From NCBI GenBank assembly GCA_030280995.1, contig JASXTE010000002.1, positions 8,324,183 through 8,388,182 on the forward strand: a stretch of 64,000 nt of DNA. The letters are read 5' to 3'. The notes below the pieces were generated by a model that saw only the letters and a program-made list of their open reading frames with translations, had not been told where the DNA came from and searched no databases. Source of the DNA: Hemileia vastatrix. Taxonomy: Eukaryota > Basidiomycota > Pucciniomycetes > Pucciniales > Zaghouaniaceae. Shown here piece by piece: positions 54,443-64,000 of this stretch (position 1 is the first letter of the stretch; every line of letters begins with the position of its first letter). Position numbers and translations under genes: made by a program.

Positions 54443-55456
54443 ATGAAACCTTCTGACTTCATTGCTTCAGCTGATCAATCTTGCAAATATTGTGCCTTCA
54501 CCCATAGGGAATGTATCTTCTCTTTTAACTGGCAAAAGCACACTTATAACAGGGCCTGTTTATCCTGATATGAGAAGAAAAGAAAATGTTCTGGCTTGAA
54601 CTGTGGTTCTTTCCCCATCACTGCTACTAGCTTCTCTGCCTTCTGCAAACCTCTTCCTTCTTCTTCACCTTCTACTCCACCCCCTATTCCATCAACCTCT
54701 AAAGATCCCATCCCTTTTTCTCCATCAGCCTATTTAAATCTTTCTCCATCACCTAATCCTCTGGGTCCTTCTCTCCAATCTAGACTTCCTGCTACTTCCC
54801 CAAGAACTCTTGCTGCTCCCAGGGCCATTCTTCAACCTTCTAAAAATTCTTCTCCTTCTTCCAACATCTTGAAGCACAAAAGGTCCTATAATAGCCAGCA
54901 GTCTTCATCTTCTCTTGTATCATCCAAAAGGCCCAGAACATCTACTTCAAACACCAAATCCAACACCAGTCCTCCTCATCTATCAAAAATAAAAAATCCT
55001 TTTCTAAACATAAAAAATCCCACTCCATTACCAAGTAAGCCATTTATCTATGATCATGATAGTGTTGACACAGGTTAGTTGTCTCTTTTTATTTTCTTAA
55101 TCTTCAGGTTTTAATTTGCTGATATTTTAATTTGATAAGCGTCCACCGGTTCTCCAATTTCATATTCAGCTTATGAACTACCAGAACCTAATCCAAGCTT
55201 CCCTAGAGCTCCAATTCACCTAGTGTCTGAAAAGCTTTTTGCTAATTTTAATAACCTTATCGCTTATTTCCAACGATACCCGCCCTCTGATAGATCAGAA
55301 TCTTGGATGAGAGAGCAACTGTTAAGAGACCTTTTTAAAATAGCCAACTGGCTTCAACACTATCGTGACCGTGAAATAAGATTCAAATCCCAGGAAATTG
55401 ATCAAGGTCCATCTAAATTTTCTAATTTCAATTCTTCAAAAGATAACAACCCTTGA
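54443..55456 (+). CDS. Zinc-cluster gene zf2 of element 2 (one in-frame TGA at a cluster Cys)
   Basis: Exon 1 54443-55073 and exon 2 55170-55456 join across a 96-nt GTTAGT...TTCAG intron, giving 306 codons. The cluster reads CKYCAFTHREC-(14)-CLS-stop-YEKKRKC. The stop is TGA at 54566-54568, exactly where the fifth Cys of the CX2C pattern is expected. Apart from that the frame is open: a long Ser/Pro-rich linker (SSPSTPPPIPSTSKDP) and a C-terminal helical domain (LFANFNNLIAYFQRYPPSDRSESWMREQLLRDLFKIANWLQHYRDREIRF). It is antisense to the retroelement. A point mutation from TGC or TGT is the simplest explanation. Confidence 0.72.
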
Positions 55457-55630
55457 TGGTGTTCTTCCTGGTATGTAGCTTTCTTGAATAATGTTTGAAA
55501 AATAAAAAATATAAACATCTAAACTACCTAAAACTAAAATACCTTTTATTTTATTTTATTATTTTTTTTTATTATTTTTTATTATTTTTTTATTTTTTTA
55601 TTTTTTTATTTTTTATTTTTTATTTATTTA

Positions 55631-55661
<31 letters not shown>

Positions 55662-55718
55662 TTTTTTATATTTTTAGTTATTTTATTATTATTATTATTA
55701 TTATTATTTTTTTTATTT

Positions 55719-55750
<32 letters not shown>

Positions 55751-55900
55751 TTATTTTATTTTTTTTATTTTTTATTTTTTTTATAAAAAAAAAGAGATAG
55801 TTGTGAAATAAAAGTTAAAATTTAATTTTTAAAGAAAGATAAACGAATGTGAAAAGAAAGATAAGAAAAGTAATAAAAATTTTGAAAATAAAATTTTAAA
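55457..55900. other. Low-complexity A/T tract of element 2
   Basis: Long runs of TTTATTTT and ATTATTATT occupy 55540-55790, equal in place to 12950-13085 in element 1. No gene. Confidence 0.85.
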
Positions 55901-55904
55901 AGAT

Positions 55905-56361
55905 GCCCCCCCGCCATTTGATGAGCCGTACCCTCGACATCATACCCACATCCAAGTGCAACTTGATGTGGTTACACAATTTTGAGAAATTGAAAATAAA
56001 ATAAAATAAATGAAAGTTTTTAGAAGATAATTTTTTTAATGATGATCACTGGGTGGGCTCCCTCCAATTTATAAAAATGATTAGAGACCACCAGTGAGCA
56101 TCACCTTTACAATAATTCATAATATATATTAAAGAAAAGAATTCACAATCTTTCATAAAAAAAATCAAAAACAAAATTAAATAAAAAAAATCTTGAATCC
56201 GGCGTTGAGAGCGGTGTCTCTTGATTCGTTCCAGTTTATAGTCTTAGTGGACTCCCTGTAATTAAAAGACAAATCCAGGATTCAACTAGAAACAGGGAAA
56301 ATTTTGGAAACGAACATTATGGGGTAATTGTGTATAGAGCAGCCAGCCCATCAATTACCCC
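55905..56361 (-). promoter_or_regulatory. Hairpin-rich 3' non-coding module of element 2
   Basis: Near-identical to 13228-13690: GGGGTAATTG/CAATTACCCC hairpin (56321-56361), one AGTC/GACT motif copy (about 56231-56257), the CACTGG hairpin (56043-56106) and the CCACATC hairpin (55905-55985). Confidence 0.68.
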
Positions 56362-56581
56362 CACACTTGCCAATATTAAATTAAAAAGGTTCCCCTGTGA
56401 ACACTTCTTCCAATAATTTATTTTTTAAATTTTCCAACACTATCTTCCCTATATTTTAAGAATTTTAAGTTTTTGAAAATTTCAAAGAAGGTTTTCTTGA
56501 ATTTCGTTAAGTTTCATCATAGTTTCGTCGCCCATATACAGTGTAACGATAGTAAAGTATTTGTGATAAAAAAAAGAAGAT

Positions 56582-56693
56582 AGTTTATCCTTGTTGCGGA
56601 GGTCGATAAGATTTTTATAAACATCATAGTTTATCCTCATTGCGGAGGATAATAAAATTTGATAATTGTCATAGTTTATCCTCATTGCGGAGA
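56582..56693. repeat. Hairpin-motif array at the pol end of element 2
   Basis: Three copies: AGTTTATCCTT-GTTGCG-GAGG (pairs with one G-T), AGTTTATCCTC-ATTGCG-GAGG, and AGTTTATCCTC-ATTGCG-GAGA. The last encodes the Pol C-terminus RNEDKL. Element 1 has six copies here, so the array changes in number. Confidence 0.85.
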
Positions 56694-58045
56694 AAGACTT
56701 CGGCACTCCTGGTGCCTCTAGGATAGAACCGTTTCACTTGATCGGCCAATACCCTCTTCTTCAATACTACTCCATCCAACTCTTCTAACACATATGAACC
56801 GCCGGAAACTTGCTCCTTAACTTTATACGGTCCATTCCACCTATCTGCAAACATCTTGCCCCACTGACTTTCAAAACTCCTATTATACACCAGGACCATA
56901 TCACCTGGGTTAAAAGGTTTCCTTAATCGATGTTCCAACCGCTCATCCCAATATCTGACTGATTTATTTCGGATCTTCATCATCCGCAAATATGCCTTTT
57001 CTAAATATTCTTCTTTCTTTTCTAGCTGCATCATTCTTGCACACAATAATTCTTCAGTAGTTTTGACCATGTCCCAGTCAACTCCAAGATATGATTCAGC
57101 TTCTAAATCAACCGGTAAAACTGCTTTCTGTCCAAAAACAAGTTCATAAGGTGAAAATCCGGTCGTTCTTTTGGCAGTGATTCGATCAGCAAATAAAACT
57201 AAAGGTAAATAGTGCCTCCATTTTTCGGTACTTGTCCCATACATTTTAACTAAAGCACCCTTAATAACTTGATGCCCTCTTTCAACCATGCCTTCAGCTT
57301 CAGGATAATATGGGGTTGCTACCCTAACCTTTGATCCAACTTTCAATACGGCCTCTTTAAACTCTGTCCCAAATTCAGGACCTCCATCTACCATCACCAA
57401 CTTCATCACCCCATACCTATATACCCAATTATTCAAAAAAAATTCTGCCACATTTTTAGCAGTTAAATTAATAAGAGGCGCTGCCTCTACCCAACAAGAT
57501 AAATCATCTCTGGCCACAATTAAATATTTATACCATCCCTCTATTATATGAACGGAATCTAAACTAACTCTCCCAAAGAGCGTATATTCACCGGTCGCGC
57601 GTCCAGGTTCTTTTGGCCTTAAATAACTTCGTCTTTGACATTCTTCGCATGACTGAACCCACTGTTTAACAGCCATCTTCATGCCAGGCCACCAAAATCA
57701 ATCAGAAATTGTTCTAAATGTTTCTCCAACGCCTCTATGCCCGAGATCTTCATGCAGTGATTTCAAAACTAATTCTTGCCCCTTCTCTTGAGTTATAACT
57801 ACTTGAGGATTTGGATACCTTCTCCTCATTAAACGTCGACCAGATAGGTAAAACGTAGATGACTTCCTCTTGATAGCCACCCATTCATCGTCTTCACAAT
57901 CTTCTGGCCTCTCTAAAGTCAACAAATATTTGACTAACAAAAAATAAAAACCAGTCTGACCCCAGACTTCATCTTGAAAATTGATTAATATAACATCAAT
58001 AGGGACTTCTCTATCACCAATATCACCTGCACATGAATGAGCCAA
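56669..58045 (-). pseudogene. Integrase of element 2
   Basis: The frame 58045-57698 carries the GDREVPIDVILINFQDEVWGQ domain and the start of the zinc finger (HEDLGHRGVGETFRTISD). A TGA at about 57697 (CGA in related copies) separates it from 57682-56669. That frame is intact from CEECQRRSYLRPKE through SLDSVHIIEG (first Asp), VDGGPEFG, EGMVERGHQVIKGALVK (Glu) and RWNGPYKVKEQVSGG (GPY/F module) to the end. This is the best-preserved integrase here, with a single nonsense change inside the domain. Confidence 0.9.
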
Positions 58046-58048
58046 TAA

Positions 58049-60158
58049 TCATTGACCCCTAAATAAATCCTTAATCAAGCTATGTTGACATTTTTCTTCT
58101 GAACCTTTGGATCCTTCGTAAACCGTATTTGAAAATACCTCTTTCTCTTTATCCACCTTTTTATTTAAATTCTCTAATTCTCCAACATATACACCATTCC
58201 TTAACTTACTACTATCCCACACTACCAATCCATCTTCCTCTACATACACCACATCTTCTTCTACCTCCTTTCTACTGAATTTATCTACACCTTTTCCAAC
58301 ACCTTTATTAACATAAAAACTATTTCAGTTTATCCTCTTGGTGGAGGTCATCATCACCATAATCTAAACACAATAGTCCTGCCAGTTTAACCTCATGGGG
58401 GAGGTATGGAAAGTCTTCAGCTCCTTTAGTGCTGGCTTTGATAATAGGTATATCTTCATTGAACTCTTCTGAGTCTGAATCTTCTTCAGTGGGTGGTCTC
58501 CTCGATAAACCATCTGGAATAGTAAAAGTCTTGCCAGGCTTATGAACTAAATCGAACAATAAATGTTGAATAAAAGCTACCCATCTCGTCATGGGTGCGT
58601 TCGGTAAACTTGGGGAATTAATAATCTGGATTAACAATTTCGCATCCACTTGCAACTCAAAATGTTGCCCCCACAAAATATGCTGAAGTTTCTTCAGTAT
58701 TTTTGCCACACCACATAATTCCAATTTTGGTTGAGAATATCTTGATTCGACCTCAGTAAATACTACAGATTCATACCTAACTGGCCTGATGTAACCAGCT
58801 TTATCCATCTGAGACAAAACCGCCCCAGCTGCAACCTGACTTGAATCAACTGCTAAATAAATTCTGCCAGCATTTTTTCCATAATCCAACTTGTGCAGGA
58901 CTAAATCCTTCCCCAAAACCTCCTTCAACTTCACAAACGCCTTCTCACACTCTTCATCCCACTCCCAGTCTGCATCCTTTCTCGTTAACCGTCTCAATGG
59001 AGCTTCCAATGAAGAAAATTCCTTGATAAACATTCTAACATATACACAAACGCCTAAAAACCCTCTAACTTTGGCCGTATTCTTGGGTCTTGGCCAGGAC
59101 TGAATTTTGTTAACTTTCTTCTTGGAAATAATCCTACCCTCTCTACATACCACATGGCCTAATATTTCTTAGGCTGGCACACAACATGAAAATTTTGAAC
59201 CTGAAATAGTTAAACCAGCCTCTTCAATTCGAAACAAGATTCTTTCTAATGTAATTGCAAACTCCCAAATGAATTTGCGTATTCCGGGATTCTCTTCCAA
59301 CACCTGGTTATCATAGTCGGTTGTTGGTCCCTTAATTCCTCCATCATCTATAAAGATTCCAGCATATTGTGGAATTTCATCTTGAAGGATCCAAGGCATC
59401 TGAGCTTGATAAACTGCAACCAAATTTGTTTCTCCTTGAGGTAATCTTGTTAACTGTAAATGTCCAAGTGGTGTATCGAATGTAGTAAGAGTCCTTGAGT
59501 CCGGATGTAACTCTCTCTCATCATATCCACCCATAATATCTCCCAAACCATAAAACACTCTCCCTGCAAACTCTTCAACAAACTCCTCAGCACTAGGCGG
59601 TATCCCAGCATCATTTATTGTAACCCTATTTAATTCCCTAAGATCATGAACAACTCTAAGCTTGCCATTCGGTTTCTTGATACAAAATACCGGACTAGAA
59701 TAACTTGATGTTGATTGCTCATACAGTCCAGTGCGAATCCGTTCTCTGACAACTTCAATATAGGCTTCTTTTAATGCAGCTGGAATAGGAATCGGTTTCT
59801 GCTTCCACGGTTCATGACATACCACAGGAATCTTGTAAGGCTCCCCATAGGAATGCTTCAACACACCCCTCTCCTCTTCTACAAAAGCAATGGCCTTCTC
59901 TTGCTTGACCATCACGTCCAACAACAACTTCTTCTCTTCTCCAGACAACCAACCATCAGGTCCAAAATTAACAACACCCAGTCTCTCAAAAGTGATTCTT
60001 GACGTCTCAGAAAATTCAGGCGGATTCTTTACCAAGGGACTTTCATAAGGATTTCTTGATAACCTTGGTCTTCTCAAAGGTGGATTTAATTCAGCAGGTA
60101 GTGGTTCATTAATAGGTAGAACTTTATTTGCTACCTTCTTATATTTGGCTGCGTCCAC
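58049..60158 (-). pseudogene. Reverse transcriptase and RNase H of element 2
   Basis: The frame 60158-59169 has all RT blocks (SSPVFCIKKPNGKLRVVHDLRELN, FYGLGDIMGGYDERELHPDS, LPQGETNLVAVYQ) and the catalytic FIDD. One TAA at 59167 (Leu TTA in element 1) interrupts it. The frame then continues from 59153 through SWPRPKNTAKVRGFLGV and the RNase H residues (LAVDSSQVAAGAVLSQ, LQVDAKLLIQIINSPS) to 58320. Frame 58252-58049 is a weakly conserved linker. Two hairpin-motif copies lie at 58326-58405. Confidence 0.9.
58326..58405. repeat. Two hairpin-motif copies in element-2 pol
   Basis: Same pair as 15787-15866: CAGTTTATCCTC-TTGGTG-GAGG and CAGTTTAACCTC-ATGGGG-GAGG, encoding LHQEDKL and LPHEVKL. Confidence 0.85.
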
Positions 60159-60385
60159 ATCTAAATAAACTTGAGGTAAAACATTTACTTTTGTATCGCC
60201 ATTACATATTTCATTAAATGAATCTTCTTCATCATCAGAATCGGAATAAGAAAAATTAGAAAAAATATTTTATTTCATTTTTAAATTTTACCCTTTTCTA
60301 CTTTCCCTCATCTAATTTATAAACAGATTTTCCAACACCTTTGCTTCCCTTATCCAACAGTAAATCGCCCGTAAAGAAAGTTGGA

Positions 60386-60660
60386 AGTTTAACCTCTTGC
60401 TGGAGGACCGGAATTGAATTTTCACAAAAATTATTTTTTTGTGTTTTAATTATACTGAGATTTTTTATTGGATTTTGATGTGATTTTTGCAGTTTACCCT
60501 CTTGCTGGAGACCCAAAATAGAAGGAGATAATTTCAGTTTAACCTCTTGCTGGAGGTCCAGAATAACATTTTCACAAAAATTGTTTTTTTGTGTTTTAAT
60601 TATAATGAGATTTTAATTGGGTTTTGATAAGATTTTTGCAGTTTACCCTCTTGCTGGAGG
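60386..60660. repeat. Hairpin-motif array in the pol linker of element 2
   Basis: Four copies of AGTTTANCCTC-TTGCTG-GAGG at about 60386, 60489, 60534 and 60639. One has GAGA in place of GAGG. Element 1 has six copies here, so copy number differs between close relatives while the reading frame is kept. Confidence 0.88.
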
Positions 60661-60916
60661 TCCAAAAACATACCCATCCAATTTTTATCCAACGTAATTT
60701 GGCCCATTTTGCCTTTTTTACCATTTTTAAATTTAATAGAAAAACAGGGTAAATCCAATAAACATATAGTAAAGTCCAAAACGTATTTGCACTCCAAAGT
60801 AATATTAAGAGAAAATAATTGAGAATCCACTTTAATTATATCCAAGTGAGCTGACCTATTGCAATCCGGGATCTCATCCTGAGGAGAGATTACAACATTA
60901 GAGTGATCAGCCCCTG

Positions 60917-63525
60917 CTACCCCAAAAAATGATGGCATTCATCCCTTTCCAACCAACATAATTCACCAGAAGCCATCCGTTTTATATGCCGCTTCTTGGT
61001 GCAAACACAACACTGGCACAGAGTAGTAATCCCTGGCTGTGTTTCCCAACCTTCATCTCCAGGAGGCGCTAACCGCATATGTAACCTCTGCATATCTTCA
61101 CCAGTGATCTCCAAACTAATCCCCATGCCAGCTTGATACCCTATCCTGGCCTCAAAATCCATCAAAAAAGTACCACCAAGAACAGTTTTGACTGCTCCTC
61201 TGGCCACATAAAAGTGAACCTTACCAACAGATATACCAATGCCTAACCTGACATGCTCAGCTGTACCCATCAGCTCTGTTGCATGCCCTCCAATACCTCT
61301 GAGGTTCCCCCCAGTGCCACTTTTAATTGGCAAGCCTATACTCGTCGCTTGCTCCAATGAAATTAAATTAATTTGAGACCCTGAATCTACCAAGGCCTTT
61401 ACTTCTTTACCATTAAGAGTTACCACCAGGTAACCCAGGGGAGCGGAAAAATGTGTATCTACATCATCCCCAAATTTTTCAGCATTTTCACAAATATATT
61501 CCACCTCTCCAGTGGAAACCCGACGCCTCGTCAAATGCTTCTTTTGCTTTTCAGCAAGTGCCGGACTAATTGTAAATAACTCCCCCAAAGATAAGGGAAT
61601 CTGCAGTTGATTCACCCTATTCAAAACTGCGTCCATCGCATTAGCTTGACCAGAAACTACTGGCCGCTCATACTGGACCTTTGATTTAACAACCTTGGCC
61701 CTGTGTACCTCTTGAGGTCCAACCGAGCCATCTTCACCCCCCATTATAACATCTTCACTTTCTATAACCCTAAATCCGTCACCAGCTTCTTGCACTAATC
61801 CTGATCCATTGCTAGTCCTTCTTACTCCCTCCATTGGGATGGGACCGCTAAAACTTGGTCTGGGTAGAGATGCCAATGGTACGTCCTCCTCAGAATCCGA
61901 ATCATTCTCTGGCATAGGCTCACCATTTAAATCAAACTTGCCATAACTAGGGGGCCCCATATCAGCAATCCCCTTCTGAATTTTATATAATTCATCCTAA
62001 GAGTAAGGGTTCAATTTGTTGGCGGCAGTTTGAGCACTAGAATTCTTTTCCTTAGAGTAAGGGTTCACTTTGTTATTGGCATTGTCAGGATTAGCCCTCA
62101 ATTGGCTCTGAATGCTACTTTTCGCCTTAGTAGCAGCTGCTCTTCTAGAAGCATTAACATTGTATTCGCCAGCCATACAGCTAACCTCCACCTGGGCAAC
62201 AGTCGCCAGCTCTGAACCACCAAAAGAAGTAGAAAATGTGGCTTTACTGACCTCTTTCTCTTTACCGTTGTCAGCTTTTCCACCATTACCATTACCATTT
62301 TTGCGACCCTTGGCATTAACATCTTCATCTGTCACCTCTTCAAATCTGGCTCTCTTTCAGCCGTTAAACTTCTTCTGACCAAATCAGAAGGAGACTGTCC
62401 ATCACTGGGCTTGATGAACAAACCATCAGGAAATTTATAAACTTTACCATCAAATAAAACTCGCCCAGCATCCATATCCTTATCAAGAGCAAAACAAACT
62501 GTTGCTCTGTGCCCCCTCCTATTACAATAGGAGCACACCTTTGGCTCATAGTAGCCACCTCTATATCCATTACCACCATTCCCACCATTTCTACCATTGC
62601 CTGGGAAGCGGTCACCGTTTTTATTGCCATTATAATTTCGACTTTCATACCCTCTAGACTGATAAGAAGTTGACGTCGACGAAGAAGCGATTGGGGCCTT
62701 ATTGGCCTTCTGGGTTTCTTGAACAAATATTTTTGATTGTTTTGTTAAATTGGCCAAATGATCGACCATCTTATTATCTACATTGCCCTCCACTTTAGCA
62801 GCAGGTAATCCCATTTGTGCCTTCTTGGCCTCCTGGGCTTTCACCATAATATGGTTGTTTTCAGCCAAAACTTCGCTAACCTTGCTAACATATTGAGTGC
62901 ATGACTCTTGATATTTGTCCAACGCCAATAACTTTAGATGGGCTTGAATGTTGTCCTTGATAACCTCCAGAGCCGGCAGTTTCTGCTCACCATTAGGCAG
63001 TTCCTTCATCAAATCTTTTCTTGAAAGATCCTTCAAGACGTCCTTACAAATATCCCTGCTGCATGCTGTCCAAAACAAATCTTTTGCTTGATTCTCATGC
63101 ACTAACTCATCCACCAATATGAGATATTCCACCACTTCATCAAACTGAACACAGAGCTTTTTGAAGTCAGCCATAGAAGAAACTCCACCTTTTGCTTGCC
63201 AGTCTCCAACAATTTTATTGAGGTCCATCATAGTAAACCTAACACCCCATCTATCAACCATAGCTTTAGAAAGCTTAACCCAATCCTTGTCCTTAAATGC
63301 CTGCATAGCAATAACCTCTTTTTCCACCTCCCTATCAGCAATAAAAAACCTAACTTGCTTCACCATATCCACATGAGAAGCACCATCAACAGCAGCAGCA
63401 GCTTCATACCTGCTAATGAACCATTTAACATCCTCCCCATCAAACTTTGGGCCATCCCAAGAAACAATCCTAACAGAGGGAGTAAGAGGGTTAGAAGATC
63501 CAGAAGCAACAGCAGAAGAAGACAT
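60917..63525 (-). pseudogene. Gag-protease of element 2
   Basis: ATG 63525 starts MSSSAVASGSSNPLTPSVRIVSWDGPKFDGEDVKWFISRYEAAAAVDG. The knuckle CSYCNRRGHRATVC follows a Gly/Asn-rich basic segment (NGNKNGDRFPGNGRNGG). A one-base shift near 62345 and a TAG at 61997 break the frame. The protease lies in 61960-60917 (VKALVDSGSQINLISLEQ). Gag would form the particle, the knuckle bind RNA, and the protease cleave the polyprotein. The frame ends at TAG 60917-60919, just after the slippery site. Confidence 0.9.
60923..60929 (-). promoter_or_regulatory. Putative -1 frameshift site T TTT TTG, element 2
   Basis: Same phase and context as in element 3: CA(T TTT TTG) GGG TAG in sense. The Pol frame continues FFGVAGADHSN after the slip. 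This is also the unfilled counterpart of the Harbinger insertion site of element 1. Confidence 0.78.
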
Positions 63526-63682
63526 CCCAATATTTAATGAAAAGAGTTAACAATTGATAAAATAACAAGCCTCTTGCAGGCCAATAACAAAAATCCAATT
63601 AGAGTTCCAGAAAATAAGCCTCTTGCAGGCTAAGAACATTCTTGATCCAAGTAAGGCTTTAAAGAAAGCTAGAGAAATCGAA

Positions 63683-63699
63683 CCCCATGTTGGGCGCCA
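63683..63699 (-). promoter_or_regulatory. Primer-binding site of element 2
   Basis: In sense TGGCGCCCAACATGGGG, two or three bases after the 5' LTR. One base differs from the site in element 1. Confidence 0.72.
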
Positions 63700-63701
63700 A
63701 C

Positions 63702-64000
63702 TATGGTAAGGTAAACTCTTACAGTCGCCTTGCTGTAAGCAGAATCCGGAGGAGATGTGTGGATTTAGCTGAAAACCCCGTCCTTCCAATAAAAAATAAC
63801 AAAATCGGAATTCTAAATCACTAAGCTAACCAGTCTACTTGGATCTGATTGATAAAAAATAATGAAACTCTGATATGTTTAAAGCTTATTGAGATTTAAG
63901 TAAAAGTGGCTGTTGAGAAAGAAATACTGATAACAACAATTAAGGTGTACCAGTGAAAGATCTGAAAAGATTGACTTTTATGTTTTTATAATAATTTAAA
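63702..64000 (-). repeat. 5' LTR of element 2, partial
   Basis: Starts TATGGTAAGGTAAACTC and matches the family-A LTRs over the 299 bases present. The remainder is outside the window. Confidence 0.9.

Larger units (their letters stand above)
60298..60938 (-). pseudogene. Pol N-terminal linker of element 2 with LQQE(V/G)KLQ repeats
   Basis: The -1 frame after the slippery site reads FFGVAGADHSNVVISPQDEIPDC and then the conserved VDSQLFSLNITLECKYVLDF segment. The repeats are encoded by four hairpin-motif copies. Frame breaks occur near 60600 and 60298. It overlaps the Gag-Pro frame by about 20 bases, as expected for -1 frameshifting. Confidence 0.75.
51381..64000 (-). mobile_element. Ty3/gypsy element 2 (LTR family A), 5' LTR cut by window end
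   Basis: The 3' LTR is 51381-52481 and the 5' LTR starts at 63702 and runs out of the window. Between them on the minus strand lie gag-protease, slippery site, pol, hairpin module and AT tract; on the plus strand lie the two zinc-cluster genes. It is inserted in the integrase of element 3 and is closely related to element 1. It is the most complete example of this element type in the window. Confidence 0.92.

Overview
The window looks like repeat-rich, AT-rich nuclear DNA of a fungus, most likely a basidiomycete. The evidence is short GT-AG introns (63-83 nt), fungal-type Cys6 zinc-cluster proteins, and a mix of Ty3/gypsy, Ty1/copia, PIF/Harbinger and MULE elements. There is no rRNA, tRNA or clear single-copy host gene; almost every assignable base belongs to a mobile element, and most of these are nested or decayed. 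The species cannot be named from this sequence.

Layout. 45-728: fold-back MITE flanked by TA. 1330-3847 and 7298-7865: one decayed copia element split by a MULE (3857-7288) that has a perfect 9-bp target duplication and an OTU-like domain. 8177-8437: small MITE with TTA duplications. 9802-10142 plus 27047-31747: minus-strand Ty3 relic (element 5), interrupted by Ty3 element 1 (10143-27046, minus strand). Element 1 is itself interrupted by a 5,972-bp PIF/Harbinger transposon (18481-24452) carrying a DDE transposase and a divergent Myb/SANT-like partner gene. 31748-44492: Ty3 element 4 (plus strand, LTR family B). 44495-51380: Ty3 element 3 (plus strand, LTR family A), cut inside its integrase by element 2 (51381 to beyond 64000, minus strand, LTR family A).

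The Ty3 elements share an unusual design. Gag and protease lie in one frame, and Pol is reached by a conserved -1 slippery heptamer (T TTT TTG or T TTT TTA) in correct phase just before the Gag-Pro stop. Downstream of pol comes a non-coding region with several conserved hairpins in the same order in two diverged families. Between this and the 3' LTR lie two antisense, intron-containing genes for Cys6 zinc-cluster proteins (intact zf1 in element 2 at 52605-53296).

The most striking signal is a short hairpin motif seen roughly 60 times in elements 1-5, in coding and non-coding parts alike. In element sense it is a 4-bp stem (N-S-T-C / G-A-S-N) with a 6-nt loop, followed by about one base and TAAACTG. 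The outer stem pairs change together (CCTC/GAGG, AGTC/GACT, GGTC/GACC, TGTC/GACA). Inside coding sequence this changes the protein from L..E to V..D, so nucleotide pairing rather than protein sequence seems to be conserved. I do not recognise it as a described element; it and the antisense zinc-cluster genes are the best candidates for an undescribed system here.
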